A stretch of DNA of 46,644 bases from Bacteroidota bacterium (GCA_020056225.1 JAGVIE010000060.1:1-46644); one strand, 5' to 3'; positions 34,766 through 45,523 are shown, counted from the first letter of the stretch. Notes: generated by a model from the sequence alone, not told the origin. Translations and numbers: made by a program.

Positions 34766-34969
34766 ATGGAAAAAGGAACAGTCAAATGGTTCAACGGAGC
34801 CAAAGGTTACGGTTTCATTTCACGACAAGGTGGCGAAGATGTTTTCGTGCACTTTAAAGCCATCTCCGGCGACGGTTACAAGTCGCTGAATGAAGGCGAT
34901 CAGGTTGAGTTTGAAATCGAACGCGGTCCGAAAGGATTGCAGGCGGCGAACGTTTCAAAAGTTCAATAA
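34766..34969 (+). CDS. Cold-shock domain protein (CspA family)
   Basis: A 67-residue single cold-shock domain, the standard length. RNP1-type KGYGFIS (13-19) and RNP2-type DVFVHF (25-30) are both intact; these aromatic residues bind single-stranded RNA and DNA. It begins [17 protein letters not shown], the classic pattern. AAAGGA eight bases upstream is the ribosome-binding site. It is monocistronic, with a long leader and its own hairpin terminator. Probably an RNA chaperone or antiterminator; whether it is cold-induced or constitutive cannot be told. Confidence 0.96.
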   Translation: MEKGTVKWFNGAKGYGFISRQGGEDVFVHFKAISGDGYKSLNEGDQVEFEIERGPKGLQAANVSKVQ

Positions 34970-34983
34970 TACTTTCTGAACCA

Positions 34984-35022
34984 AAAAAAATCCCGTTCTC
35001 GAAAGAGGACGGGATTTTTTAT
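34984..35022 (+). terminator. Rho-independent terminator of the cold-shock gene
   Basis: TCCCGTTCTC (34991-35000) pairs with GAGGACGGGA (35005-35014) around a GAAA tetraloop, with one G-U pair. A run of A precedes and TTTTTT follows, so it can work in both directions. The convergent M6 protease gene ends at 35093. Confidence 0.92.
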
Positions 35023-35092
35023 TTATACTGTTGATATAAATAAGTTTGAATTTCTCCGCTATCGTTCAGTCTTAAATCTCATTCCACCTAAA

Positions 35093-38000
35093 TTATCTTA
35101 GCAGCAACATTTTCTTGACTTCTACATATTTCCGGTCCGATTGTTTTCCCTGAAGATCAGAAGTATAAGTAGCTGTCAACCTGTAAAGATAGAGACCGGA
35201 CGCAAGATTTCCCGGTTCAAACACAACGTCTTTCATTCCCTCATTCATCACCTTATCGTCTATTATTACGGCAACTTCTTGGCCAATTGAATTATAAATT
35301 TTTAAAGTTACAATTGCTTCCATCGGTAGGGTAAATCTAATCGCTGTTGCGGGATTGAACGGGTTGGGGAAATTTTGTTCTAAGAGAAACCTGTCCACCA
35401 CACTCGATGATATCTCCCTCCGAAGTACGAGAGAGGCAATGCGTGGATCGGTCACTATGATAGTAGCAGAATCTTTAAGCGCGAAGGTGTGCCTTTCTTT
35501 GCCGTCAATCATTTCAGTAAGAAAGAATTTATCTTGCCTGCCTATCTCATTATTCCATCTAAATGATATAGGATAAGATGCCGATGATATCATAATGATA
35601 AACTCTTCTATTTGCGAACAGTTATCACCAATATATTGCGCCCGTGTCCCGTTAGAATTCTTTGTCTTCGGAGCAAATCTGACATCAAATATACCGTCCG
35701 GCGGCAATGGTGGCAATTCTGATTTTTGAAACTTTATATCGTTATCAACAATATTGAGTAATAAAATTTGAGATTTACCGGTTGCATCACGTACTTCTAT
35801 AGAACCGGCAATTTCTATCTTCACATCGTTATTTTTTTCCGTAAGTATAGTCGGAGAAAGATAATTGTGTTTTAATATAAGCTGTCCTTTTTCCTTAACC
35901 TGTACCCAATAACCTTTTCCTGGGGATAAGGTATCAACAGCACAATAACTTTTTTGATATCCAAAAAAAGAGGACGCTATATTTCCGACTGGATTTTCTA
36001 TGATCTCCTTAACCGGTATAGCTGACGAAATTGTGCCGATTAAATTCCAACCAGATTCTACATCGACTACCATACTATCAATAATATTTCCACTTAATTT
36101 GCATTCCTTGATAGAATCAAATCGAACCCAGTAGCCACGGCCGGGTATTATCACATTACTGCTTTGATATCCTAAGTTTGGGGTGTAATTATAAAAATCG
36201 GATGCTGAAGTCGGGAAAGCATTACTCGCGATGCTGTCCTTAGCAACAATCGGATTCGATACAATATTCCACCCGTCAATCAAATTGAAAGATACTTCCT
36301 GCGATGGTACCACATTTTTAACGGCCATAATTACCGGAATGTGAATAATACTCCGAAGTGAATCATTGCTTTTCAGATATATCTCAGATTGATAAGTACC
36401 TTCCGTGAGACCGTAAGAATTCATCATAAGCAAAATCACTTTGCTTGTCCCGGGAATAACGCGTCCAATGTCCGGTGTAACGCGCAGCCATGTGGTTAGC
36501 GAATCATTACAAATTTGAAAATCCAAATTTTCCGAACCCTTATTCTGAATGGAAATCGATTGCAGTGAAGAATCACCTGAATTGAGATTCACAATAACCG
36601 AGAGACGACTAACTTCGATACGAGGAGAAGGGCGCAGTATATCAATACTTGCAAGAATGTTTTTATTTGATTGGAGTATATTTGTTATGCTGAGATTCGT
36701 TGTCTCGTGATTGTAATTTTCACTGTTTGGATTTGAGGTCCCATTAAACACTTTGTTATTCGATATACCGGGATAAGGATCGCCGGCATCACCCGCATTA
36801 TTATTATGCTCTATGTTCCAGAGACCATCTGCTTGTTCCAAAGCAACTTTGTAATGACCATTATCTGTATATTCGGGATACCATTGATTACAATTATCAG
36901 GCTGGCTTTCATCGATATGATAAATTAGAAGTCCTTCACCTCTCAACTGTTTATCAAAACCGATTTTTTGTCTGTTCTCAAGAAGGAAATATTCGTTTAT
37001 TTTATTTTGATCCGGAATATATTTTAATATCATCGCGCTATCTTCAACAGGATAGAACTCATTATCGATCAGATCGCTTGTTATTACTATTGGGGAGATA
37101 AACCCCATTTGCACCCTCGACCACGGATCGGGATGTGCAGGTGAATCTCCCAAATTTCCATTCCAACTTCCCGATGCCATTAAGCTCCACCGACCAAGAC
37201 CCTTCGAATCCTTACCATAATCATATAGGTCTGGGAGTCCAAAAATAGCATGAGCTATTTCATGCGCATATACACCACATGTCATATCGCCCGGTGAGAT
37301 CCAGTATTCAGGCTCGATTGTGTACGAATAAATATTTACTCCATCCTTTGCCATCGGTGAATATGTCGTCCACTGGTGTGACCAAATATCGTTTGATCTT
37401 CCTGTATACTCAGCCCCGGATCCGGCATGAATAATAAATAGAGCATCTACATATCCGTCTCCGTCATTATCATATTGTGCAAAGTCTACAAGGCTATCGA
37501 CCTCTTCAATTGCATCCTCCACCATCTTTTGCGCGTTGCGTGGGTACGCTCCGAATCCATTTTGTCCATTAACATAATAATCATATGTTTGCGGCAGATT
37601 TGACCATCCTATCGAACTAGGTAAATTAATAGTAACAATATCCATTCGGTCGTAAGATATTTCCTGATAATAATGTCTCAACGTATTACTACCATTTGAG
37701 AATAGCAGCGAATCGAAGAATTCACCCCTGACTTTCGCAGGTTTATCGGAAAATTGAATTAAGATAGCCAGAGAGTTGAATGTTCTAGTAAAATAATTTT
37801 GTTTTCTATGACGTTCTTCAACGAAGGGACAGATAATCCCTGCATTGATGCCCCTCTTTTTCATTATGGAATAATTGGCTAAGTAATATGGGGTTAAAAT
37901 TTTGCCTGTTTTTATTTTTTGTTCAATACGTGGATGAGGAGGGATTGAACAAATCGCCCTTGTTGGATAAATTAGAATATAAATTACAGCTAAACTCAAT

Positions 38001-38098
38001 AAAACATATCTGAAATTCAGAGGTAAAGAAAAATGAACAGTTACTATTTGAGCCCAGTTGAGTACATTTTCGATTATCGTGGTATGTTTATATGGCAT
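35093..38098 (-). CDS. Secreted M6-family metalloprotease with T9SS sorting domain
   Basis: A 1001-residue protein. A hydrophobic segment (about 29-48) acts as signal sequence. The peptidase domain (about 105-490) carries the zinc motif HEIAHAIFGLPD (His279, Glu280, His283, third ligand region to Asp290) and Met-turn WSLMASGSW (Met307), as in immune-inhibitor-A-type M6 proteases. A DNDGDGYVD loop (210-218) looks like a calcium site. Beta-rich modules follow, and the last 85 residues form a type-A sorting domain (LEQNFPNPFNPATAIRFTLP ... EVKKMLLLR), predicting T9SS export. The start is uncertain: ATG at 38098 has no ribosome-binding site and gives an unusually long n-region. It probably degrades extracellular protein for nutrition. 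Confidence 0.9.
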   Translation of the reverse strand: MPYKHTTIIENVLNWAQIVTVHFSLPLNFRYVLLSLAVIYILIYPTRAICSIPPHPRIEQKIKTGKILTPYYLANYSIMKKRGINAGIICPFVEERHRKQNYFTRTFNSLAILIQFSDKPAKVRGEFFDSLLFSNGSNTLRHYYQEISYDRMDIVTINLPSSIGWSNLPQTYDYYVNGQNGFGAYPRNAQKMVEDAIEEVDSLVDFAQYDNDGDGYVDALFIIHAGSGAEYTGRSNDIWSHQWTTYSPMAKDGVNIYSYTIEPEYWISPGDMTCGVYAHEIAHAIFGLPDLYDYGKDSKGLGRWSLMASGSWNGNLGDSPAHPDPWSRVQMGFISPIVITSDLIDNEFYPVEDSAMILKYIPDQNKINEYFLLENRQKIGFDKQLRGEGLLIYHIDESQPDNCNQWYPEYTDNGHYKVALEQADGLWNIEHNNNAGDAGDPYPGISNNKVFNGTSNPNSENYNHETTNLSITNILQSNKNILASIDILRPSPRIEVSRLSVIVNLNSGDSSLQSISIQNKGSENLDFQICNDSLTTWLRVTPDIGRVIPGTSKVILLMMNSYGLTEGTYQSEIYLKSNDSLRSIIHIPVIMAVKNVVPSQEVSFNLIDGWNIVSNPIVAKDSIASNAFPTSASDFYNYTPNLGYQSSNVIIPGRGYWVRFDSIKECKLSGNIIDSMVVDVESGWNLIGTISSAIPVKEIIENPVGNIASSFFGYQKSYCAVDTLSPGKGYWVQVKEKGQLILKHNYLSPTILTEKNNDVKIEIAGSIEVRDATGKSQILLLNIVDNDIKFQKSELPPLPPDGIFDVRFAPKTKNSNGTRAQYIGDNCSQIEEFIIMISSASYPISFRWNNEIGRQDKFFLTEMIDGKERHTFALKDSATIIVTDPRIASLVLRREISSSVVDRFLLEQNFPNPFNPATAIRFTLPMEAIVTLKIYNSIGQEVAVIIDDKVMNEGMKDVVFEPGNLASGLYLYRLTATYTSDLQGKQSDRKYVEVKKMLLLR

Positions 38099-38320
38099 AA
38101 TAACATGTCAAATACCCAAAGCATATGCCATTATGAGAAATCAAGCGAAGCAGGTGAAAGATGCCACAATCTGTATATTATTACACTATAGGGAGGGATG
38201 AAATGATTACTTTCCCAAATTGGGAAAGAACTACAAGAATATTTGTAGAATTTACATGGGGAAAGATTCTAAGCAATCCCAGCGAAGGATTTAGCCGGGA
38301 TTGCTCAGAAAGTAAATCGT
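38099..38320. other. Short intergenic region with two palindromes
   Basis: TTTCCCAAATTGGGAAA (38211-38227) is a perfect palindrome around a central A. AGCAATCCC (38272-38280) pairs with GGGATTGCT (38297-38305). The second hairpin lies 16 bases past the stop of the giant gene on the minus strand and may end its transcript, although the T-run after it is weak. The first resembles the core of the palindrome at 30486-30506. A 61-codon plus-strand frame here (38161-38346) runs into the giant gene and is not convincing. Confidence 0.5.
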
Positions 38321-41300
38321 CTACTTCAATAGTATCATTTTTTTGATCATTAGAAAATTTTCGCCTCGTGGGATATTATCTTCATCAGATAATCCTTCGG
38401 CGGTAATCTTATAGAAATATACTCCCGATGGAATATCATTGGCTGGGAATTCAACTTCCTGATATCCGCCATCCAATACTTCATGATCGAATATTGTCGT
38501 AATTTCCTGACCGAGAATATTGTAAATTTTCAATGTAACCAATGCAGAAACCGGAAGATCAAAACCGATAGTCGTCGTGGGATTAAAGGGATTCGGATAG
38601 TTTTGATATAATGTAAATACTTGCGGCAACTCGGGCGTGACGTTTCCATCAGGAATTATTCTCATGGGAATCGCACTCTGATTGGGCTTCAAATAAGACA
38701 CATCCATCAATGTACGAACGCCTTTGAATTTCAGGGAAGTCGCGAAGCTTATTGTATCGAGCGCACCCTCAAATGCAGAATTGATCTTTCGCACTGTTCT
38801 ATCGAGATTGTTAAATACAGATGTGTCTGCAAATTTATGAATCCCGCCCTCATAATATCCCATCATAATTGAATCTCCATAGGTTTCAATCTGGATTATT
38901 GCTTTATCATTTAAGACATTACTCATACCATCGTTATAAATCAATTCTCTGAAACCTAATGGAGTAATTTCCAGCTGGCTTGCAGCTATGTTTACTTTAA
39001 GCGCAACCAGATCTGCCAACAGTTTGTTATTTTGTTTAGTCGGTGGGATTGATTTTTGTCTGCCTTTTATCGGTCGGTGACTCGATGTAAAATTACCAAA
39101 CCCTTGCGGATCGCCAGTGTGCATTCCGAATCTTTTGCTGTAAAGGGTTTTTAAGACATCTGTATACGATGTTGCAAGCATCCAGCCGAATTGTTGCGGC
39201 GCATCATTGCGTGCTTCACCCACCAATAAACCGCCATCGTCTCTAAAGCCGTTGAGCTTGAACGATTCATAAAGTGCGTTTACCCTGTTCGGCATCGGAT
39301 AACGAAGCTGATTCATCGTGAATGTTGTTGGAAGATGCGGACCTGCTACGTGTTCACGCCATGAGTAAGTAGATGTCATTAATTTACCTCTGGATCCCCA
39401 TCCATGAATTTCAACCGAATCGCCATCAGGTATACCGGCATCAAAAATAAATTTAATAAAACCTTTCGTGTAATAAATTGTTTGGCTGGGTACAGGATGA
39501 ATCGTAAATGGGTATTTGATATTATCCAAGATTAATATCGGAGAAAAATGAAAATGTACATCATTTAGAATTTTTCCGGTATTATTGTGAACAACACAAT
39601 TGAATTCTACCTTATCCGGTTTTCTCTGTACGAATTTATTAATGATATTTTTGTTGTCTCTATCCAAAGCAAGCGATTCGGCTGTGAAGCTGCGGTAATT
39701 TTTCAAATACAAAGAATCGGGAATAAATGCTGCACCGATGTTCTTGTCTCCATCCATCGTTACTGATAATGGATTTATTGATCCGCCTGCATCGCCGCTC
39801 CATACTGAGAATTTCCAACTCAGGTCTTGCGGGATTGCCGTCAGTTGGACAAGAGATCCATAACCGTATTCCGGTAAGTTGGGAGATCTGGCAACGCTAC
39901 CGCTTCCGTTGATAGTTATGCTCAAAGTATAAGTATCAATCGAAAAAGTTGCGCGAATAGTATGGTTTGCATGAATGTCCATAAATGAATAATTACTTGT
40001 CGTTGTAACTAACAATCCATCAACATACAAACTGTCTATATGATAATGTGGATCGGGTGTTATTGTGAATAACTGGCTTTCGCCTTCGTCCACTGTAATA
40101 TTGCCGGATGGGAATATAGAACCATTTGATCCAGTACTTGCAGATATCACATATGTAGGAATAGTTGGATTAACCCCGATATATGCTTTGATAGTATGAT
40201 TTGCTTGAACATTTGTGAATGTATATCCAAAAATTACCCCTCTATTTTCTCCGTCGACAACAACACTATCAAGATGATGACCCGGATTCGCTGAAATAGT
40301 AAACGATTGGTTTGCTCCGTAATTGACATTCACGTCACCAGACGGTGTAATCGTTCCATTCCCGGTCACCGATGAGGAGATCGTAAATGTGATAATAGCA
40401 AAGTCTGCCGTGATCGTTCTATCCTGATTCATAATAACGGTTAGCGGATTATCCAGATTGTGTCCCGCAGGAAAATCTCCTGTCCAATTATTAAAATGAT
40501 AACCCACTGCCGCTGCGGGTATCAACTGCACCGAAGTACCGTAATCGTAAGACAGTTGATCCGGAATTTTTTGAACCGTACCATGAGCGGAATTTATTGT
40601 CAGCGTAAATATGTTGATTGCAAAATTTCCGGTAATAGTTCTATTCTGATCCATCACTACGCTTAAAGGATTATCAGTTTCATGCCCGGTTGTCACATCT
40701 CCACTCCAATTTGTGAAATGATATCCCTCGTTTGGATTAGGCACGAGTTGAACCGTTGCACCATGATTGTAAGTTGTTTGATTTGGAATTTTCTCAATCG
40801 TACCATTAGCTGCGTAAACGGTCAGAGTATATATAGAGAGATTGGTTTTTCCGGCATCGAGGTACCATGGATTGTAATCGATAAAAGATGAAACCGAATC
40901 ACCGATTCCTGTCGGGTTATCATAATTCGGAATGCCCGGTAATGATTTTGGATCTGCCGGTCCCGTCGATGATCCCCACCAATTTTCTTTTGCATCCTGC
41001 AAAACTCCGGTTTGATCGAGCACTCCGAATTTATTGCCGGTAATGGAATTTCTTCGGAGTGTGCAATTAAGTGTTGCGTCTGTTTCTTTATAAAGAACAA
41101 AGCCGGTACCCCAGTTGGAAACTGAATTTTCATTCGCGCTGAAATTCAATGTCTCAGTTCCTAATGCATCTGCCTCAATACCCACACCGTTAACCCCATC
41201 TCCGATAACAGTATTACTATCAACCGCTGTTGTAAGGGCTGTTATAGATAAAACAGCACGCGTTGGTTTTTCAACTGACTCAGTTATCATATCGAATGGC

Positions 41301-44300
41301 TGAACATTTAATCTTTGTTTATCGCCCGGATCAGCAACTATGCCCCAAAAAGTGGTAGTGCCTACGCCTGCGGCGGAAGCGGTTATGTTATTATGTTTTA
41401 TTTCTCCGCCAACATTTATATAATTGATGCCGACCTGAGTGTTTGAAACAATATTGTTCCGCGTTTGAATAGTACCGCCGGATTGATACAACAACATTCC
41501 GCAAGAAACATCTGTGCTCGGTGTGTAAGATACATTGCTTATATTATTATTGGTAAAAGAACCTGTTGCACCGAAACCAATCTGCAAACAATTCTGTGCG
41601 ATGAAATTCACCGCGCCCGCACCGGTTATGGCGTTATTGTCGGCAATTGCTGTTAAATTCGGTCCATTGAAAGCGGTTCCATTCTTCTGGAATCCATAAA
41701 TTGTATTTCCGGAAACATATAAAGTTCGGGCAGTTCCATTATCCGCATACGCATAAATGCCAACGCCGTGCTGCATGCCGTTAATGGGGGTTTCACGAAT
41801 ATCTTTTATTATGCAACCGTCAACTTTACCGCCGGCGTTTCTGAAACCAATTCCCTGAAATCTATAATTTCCGTTCCCTCGACCTGCACCATCAATTGTA
41901 AAATTACTTATCTCCGGTGAACCGATATCGTGCAGATAAATAATCGGATAATTATTAACCGATGTTGTGAAATACTTCGTAAGTGTGACGGGAGATTTTA
42001 TAATTGTTCCAGCCATTGATTCGCCACGAAGATTTATATCTTTGGTGATCTCAACCTGCTCTTCATATATTTCATTCGAGACAAGCACACTGTCACCTGT
42101 AAGTGCGGCATCAACTGCACCCTGAATATTCGCACGCACCACGATAAAATCTCCCCACGGAAACGATTCAACACGATAATTGCCGGCATTTCTGATTACA
42201 ACTTTCTTGGTAAATATATTCGATGCGATTACAGCGTCGACATCGACACCGGACAAAGTATTAGCAGAGATATTGTTAACTACCCCCTGGAAATAATTTC
42301 CTGTAATCGTATTATTCGCTAACTGACTCAATCCAAGTCCGGCGGCGCCTTGGAAATAATTCCCCGAAATCTCGCCGTCTTTTGAACTAAGTGATAAACC
42401 GCCGACGGTGGAAACAAAAGTGTTGCCGATGAAATCAATATTGGTCGAATGAACGCTGACATCAGCAAAACCATTCACATAAACCAAAAAGCGCGGCGCT
42501 GCCATGCCGTCGAAAATATTGTTTATAAAAGTTTGATTGGTTTGTCCGCCATCTGTGAGAAGCGCATGACTCTCGTTATTCCCCGGATCTCTTGCGGCGG
42601 CAACAAATTTATTTTCTTCGATTCTAATATTATCCCTCGCTCCGCTAATGTAACAGGCCGCAAGCATAACACCGATCGTACTTGTTTTACTGTTGAATGT
42701 AAATCCTTTGCCTGACCCGCCAACCGTAACATTTGAAGAATTAATTCTCAATGCGCCGCCACCCCAGCCCTCGGTCTGTCCGTTAACGATAGTATTTAAT
42801 CTCCCCTGTGTTGAGAATAAATTTAATCCTTTAGTAATAACAACATCTTCGTTGTATGTTCCCTTAGCCACGAGTATTGTCCCGCCTGTAACAACACGGG
42901 GAATAGCAGGTGTGATTGTTTGATACGGTTTAGTTGGTGTGCCATCACCTCCTGCAATCGCGCTTGAATCGACATAAACAAATGTAAGAACACGAACAGT
43001 TGGGCGCTGATCTTCGATGTTCGCCTGATTGTTGGCGTTACTCATTGCTATAATATCAGTGTAATACGCCGGATTCACTGTGGCAAGAATAGCGATATCA
43101 AGATAGTTCGCAGAGGAGCCAGTTCCCCATGTGTTTCCTGTAAAATTGAAATTCCCATCTTCGATCACCCAGCCGCGGGTTCCGTATACAAAGTTGTTGG
43201 TGATGCTTCCAAACGAATTACTAAAATATGCCGGCTGACGAAGAGCATAGATTGTGTTTCCTTCAACAGTTAAACCGGTTAGTCCGCCTGCCACTACCAT
43301 TGCCCGGCTCACATCTCCATCACCCATAACATACTTTCCCCAGATCAGATTATCTCTTATTGTTACATTGCTTGCGTTCACAAAAATAATATCTTGAACA
43401 CCCGTTTTATCTGTCTTTTCGACTTGGAGATTTTCGATTATTGTTCCGCTTCCGGTTATACTGAAAAGATTACCGACCGGTTGTGATGTTTTAATTATGG
43501 TCGAGGAAGTGCCGGCACCTTGCAATGTGATGTTTGTTTTGTTCAACAAGATTGTACTTGTTGGTGTATATGTTCCGGGTCCGATAAAAACTGTATTGCC
43601 AGACGAAGCAAGGTTATAACCTTGTTGAATTCCTAAATTATTCGGAGTAACAATGATAGATCCCGATTTGATTGCTATAAAGCCCGTTGCATTATCATCC
43701 ATTTTATGATCGATCTTATCTTCCAGTGTCGCTAATTGTTCAAGCGTAGCACCCGACGGATTTATTCCATCAAAAATATTATTATCCGTTGCCATAACAG
43801 CTCCAGTACCCATTGAAGCGAGATAACGCTGAACTCCGGTAAATATCGTATTGGAAATCGTAACTGCGTCTCCACTTGAAATAATTCCTGAAGCGGTCGT
43901 CCCTGAAATCGCATATTCAAGATTTGAGATTGTTGTTCCGTTAACCGAGCCGCCAACATGTCCACCGCTACGGTTCCAAAATAGAATACCGTTTTGCGCA
44001 ATTGCTGAAGTTGATCCGGCACCTGAGATTGTTCCACCTGTTACATTTACAGTGATGTTTCCTGGATTTCCTGTGAGTGAATTTCCATCAACAGCATCTA
44101 TTGCGTTTTTCTGATACCCGTCGATGTTTGTGTTTTCAACATCGAGTGTTGTGGTTTGTCCTAATCCTGCATCAACCGCTAAACCTTGTCCGGTTTGACA
44201 ACCGCTTATAGTGTATGTTCCGTGAATTGAACAATTATTGATTGTACCGGTGGATGCATTCCAAAAGACAATTGCATTAGGCGTTCCCGCTCCGCATGGC

Positions 44301-45523
44301 GTTACACCGTTGTCTTCGATCTTCATATTTTGGATCGTGACGTTGGTAGAATTATTTACGAAGACAGAAACCGACATATTCGCATCATATTTATGTCCAA
44401 CACCTGTGCTTATAAGAGATGTTGGATGTATGAGAGTTGTATTTCCTGCACCTCTAATTGTTAGATTTGTTTTGCCTGATACCGTAAAACCTTCGTAGGT
44501 TCCTTCTGCCACATTGATTGTATCTCCATCTGCCGCGGCATTGATTGCTTCTTGAAGCGTCCAGTAAAAGCCGCCGTTCGTTGCATAACCGATTGAGTAG
44601 ACACCTGTGGCACTCAAACCTGTGTAGTACATTTTCCAATCGAAATTATCTTGAATAACAAATGGTGTGTATGTTCGGCTGGTTCGCCACGCAGGCGGTG
44701 TACCGCTTGTTGAGAAAATTGGATTGGCATCACTCTTGGTAAAATTTTGTCCGTCTGTTGAGGTTGCCAAACCTATTCCTTGATTACTGAGCGTTCCACC
44801 GCTTCCATAAAACATTATATAAGTATTTTGGATTTTGAAAACATGCGGTGATGTATAATCAGACTCCCATGATTGCATGATTGGTCGGAGAATATCATGA
44901 GCAACACCCGTCCAGTTGAGACCGTCGGTCGACGTCCAATACTCCACATCACCCGAGCCGTTGTCGGCGTATGCTTTCCATGTTGTAGCATTTTCGTAGA
45001 CAACATCGAAATTGTAAACAGACAGATTCGATGAATAAGAGTTCACACCTGTGCAGGCACCAATATCTGTCCACGCATCTCCATCAGCAGAATGCACCAC
45101 ACGCGGCGCAACATTCCAGTCGCTTCCTGTTGTAGAGTACATAAGAAACGGACCCGCATAATAATTTCCACCTATAGTCCAGCCGCTCGCGTTATACAAT
45201 ACTCGAGGATGATAGGCACCCGCAGTTAATCCTGAAACTGTTGGCGCCGGAAATGTTACATCGCTGAAATTCGGAAGTGTACTTGTCGCATGCCTTGTAT
45301 TCTGTCCGTCTCCATACCAGAGGTGGTATGCGGTTCCGACTTTTATTACGATTGGATAGTATGCTCTATTGATCCCGCTTGTTGTACCTCCGAAAAGCGG
45401 ATTCGAGATGTTCTCTGTCCATAGATTTGTATCGTCAACCGGAATTGTTGATTGTGCAAAGACTGTCGCAAAGCTCAGAGCTATGAACAACAAGATACCG
45501 AAAAATCGTATGTGTGTTTTCAT
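38321..45523 (-). CDS. Giant surface protein: propeller, four beta-helix modules, InlB-type repeats, T9SS sorting domain
   Basis: A 2400-residue protein. Signal peptide (MKTHIRFFGILLFIALSFAT...FAQ). Residues about 30-315 look like a GH43/levanase-type beta-propeller (HLWYGDGQNTRHAT, FKIQNTYIMFYGSGG). Four parallel beta-helix modules follow, each opening with a pectin-lyase-like phrase of the AINAAADGDTINVAEGTYEG type, near residues 318, 626, 863 and 1129. At about 1565-1935 are five tandem InlB-B/Listeria-Bacteroides-like repeats (GYHFTNWSGDV ... DQNRTITGNFA) in an A-A-B-B-A order. A non-repetitive region (to about 2310) and a type-A sorting domain (LYQNYPNPFNPTTTIGFDLP ... MIKKMILLK) end it. 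GAGAGGG precedes the ATG. Probably a polysaccharide-binding or lyase-like adhesin; no catalytic site can be assigned. Confidence 0.88.
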   Translation of the reverse strand: MKTHIRFFGILLFIALSFATVFAQSTIPVDDTNLWTENISNPLFGGTTSGINRAYYPIVIKVGTAYHLWYGDGQNTRHATSTLPNFSDVTFPAPTVSGLTAGAYHPRVLYNASGWTIGGNYYAGPFLMYSTTGSDWNVAPRVVHSADGDAWTDIGACTGVNSYSSNLSVYNFDVVYENATTWKAYADNGSGDVEYWTSTDGLNWTGVAHDILRPIMQSWESDYTSPHVFKIQNTYIMFYGSGGTLSNQGIGLATSTDGQNFTKSDANPIFSTSGTPPAWRTSRTYTPFVIQDNFDWKMYYTGLSATGVYSIGYATNGGFYWTLQEAINAAADGDTINVAEGTYEGFTVSGKTNLTIRGAGNTTLIHPTSLISTGVGHKYDANMSVSVFVNNSTNVTIQNMKIEDNGVTPCGAGTPNAIVFWNASTGTINNCSIHGTYTISGCQTGQGLAVDAGLGQTTTLDVENTNIDGYQKNAIDAVDGNSLTGNPGNITVNVTGGTISGAGSTSAIAQNGILFWNRSGGHVGGSVNGTTISNLEYAISGTTASGIISSGDAVTISNTIFTGVQRYLASMGTGAVMATDNNIFDGINPSGATLEQLATLEDKIDHKMDDNATGFIAIKSGSIIVTPNNLGIQQGYNLASSGNTVFIGPGTYTPTSTILLNKTNITLQGAGTSSTIIKTSQPVGNLFSITGSGTIIENLQVEKTDKTGVQDIIFVNASNVTIRDNLIWGKYVMGDGDVSRAMVVAGGLTGLTVEGNTIYALRQPAYFSNSFGSITNNFVYGTRGWVIEDGNFNFTGNTWGTGSSANYLDIAILATVNPAYYTDIIAMSNANNQANIEDQRPTVRVLTFVYVDSSAIAGGDGTPTKPYQTITPAIPRVVTGGTILVAKGTYNEDVVITKGLNLFSTQGRLNTIVNGQTEGWGGGALRINSSNVTVGGSGKGFTFNSKTSTIGVMLAACYISGARDNIRIEENKFVAAARDPGNNESHALLTDGGQTNQTFINNIFDGMAAPRFLVYVNGFADVSVHSTNIDFIGNTFVSTVGGLSLSSKDGEISGNYFQGAAGLGLSQLANNTITGNYFQGVVNNISANTLSGVDVDAVIASNIFTKKVVIRNAGNYRVESFPWGDFIVVRANIQGAVDAALTGDSVLVSNEIYEEQVEITKDINLRGESMAGTIIKSPVTLTKYFTTSVNNYPIIYLHDIGSPEISNFTIDGAGRGNGNYRFQGIGFRNAGGKVDGCIIKDIRETPINGMQHGVGIYAYADNGTARTLYVSGNTIYGFQKNGTAFNGPNLTAIADNNAITGAGAVNFIAQNCLQIGFGATGSFTNNNISNVSYTPSTDVSCGMLLYQSGGTIQTRNNIVSNTQVGINYINVGGEIKHNNITASAAGVGTTTFWGIVADPGDKQRLNVQPFDMITESVEKPTRAVLSITALTTAVDSNTVIGDGVNGVGIEADALGTETLNFSANENSVSNWGTGFVLYKETDATLNCTLRRNSITGNKFGVLDQTGVLQDAKENWWGSSTGPADPKSLPGIPNYDNPTGIGDSVSSFIDYNPWYLDAGKTNLSIYTLTVYAANGTIEKIPNQTTYNHGATVQLVPNPNEGYHFTNWSGDVTTGHETDNPLSVVMDQNRTITGNFAINIFTLTINSAHGTVQKIPDQLSYDYGTSVQLIPAAAVGYHFNNWTGDFPAGHNLDNPLTVIMNQDRTITADFAIITFTISSSVTGNGTITPSGDVNVNYGANQSFTISANPGHHLDSVVVDGENRGVIFGYTFTNVQANHTIKAYIGVNPTIPTYVISASTGSNGSIFPSGNITVDEGESQLFTITPDPHYHIDSLYVDGLLVTTTSNYSFMDIHANHTIRATFSIDTYTLSITINGSGSVARSPNLPEYGYGSLVQLTAIPQDLSWKFSVWSGDAGGSINPLSVTMDGDKNIGAAFIPDSLYLKNYRSFTAESLALDRDNKNIINKFVQRKPDKVEFNCVVHNNTGKILNDVHFHFSPILILDNIKYPFTIHPVPSQTIYYTKGFIKFIFDAGIPDGDSVEIHGWGSRGKLMTSTYSWREHVAGPHLPTTFTMNQLRYPMPNRVNALYESFKLNGFRDDGGLLVGEARNDAPQQFGWMLATSYTDVLKTLYSKRFGMHTGDPQGFGNFTSSHRPIKGRQKSIPPTKQNNKLLADLVALKVNIAASQLEITPLGFRELIYNDGMSNVLNDKAIIQIETYGDSIMMGYYEGGIHKFADTSVFNNLDRTVRKINSAFEGALDTISFATSLKFKGVRTLMDVSYLKPNQSAIPMRIIPDGNVTPELPQVFTLYQNYPNPFNPTTTIGFDLPVSALVTLKIYNILGQEITTIFDHEVLDGGYQEVEFPANDIPSGVYFYKITAEGLSDEDNIPRGENFLMIKKMILLK

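Noticed and set aside
38161-38346. 61-codon plus-strand frame with a GGTGAAAG site before its ATG
   Set aside because: It consists largely of two palindromes and runs antisense into the 3' end of the giant gene; no family resemblance.
39727-44639. Many short plus-strand frames across the giant gene
   Set aside because: All are antisense to a continuous 2400-codon frame with signal peptide, repeats and sorting domain.
38321-45523. CRISPR-like periodicity in the repeat-rich giant gene
   Set aside because: The repeats are diverged protein-level repeats without conserved DNA repeats of fixed length and spacers.
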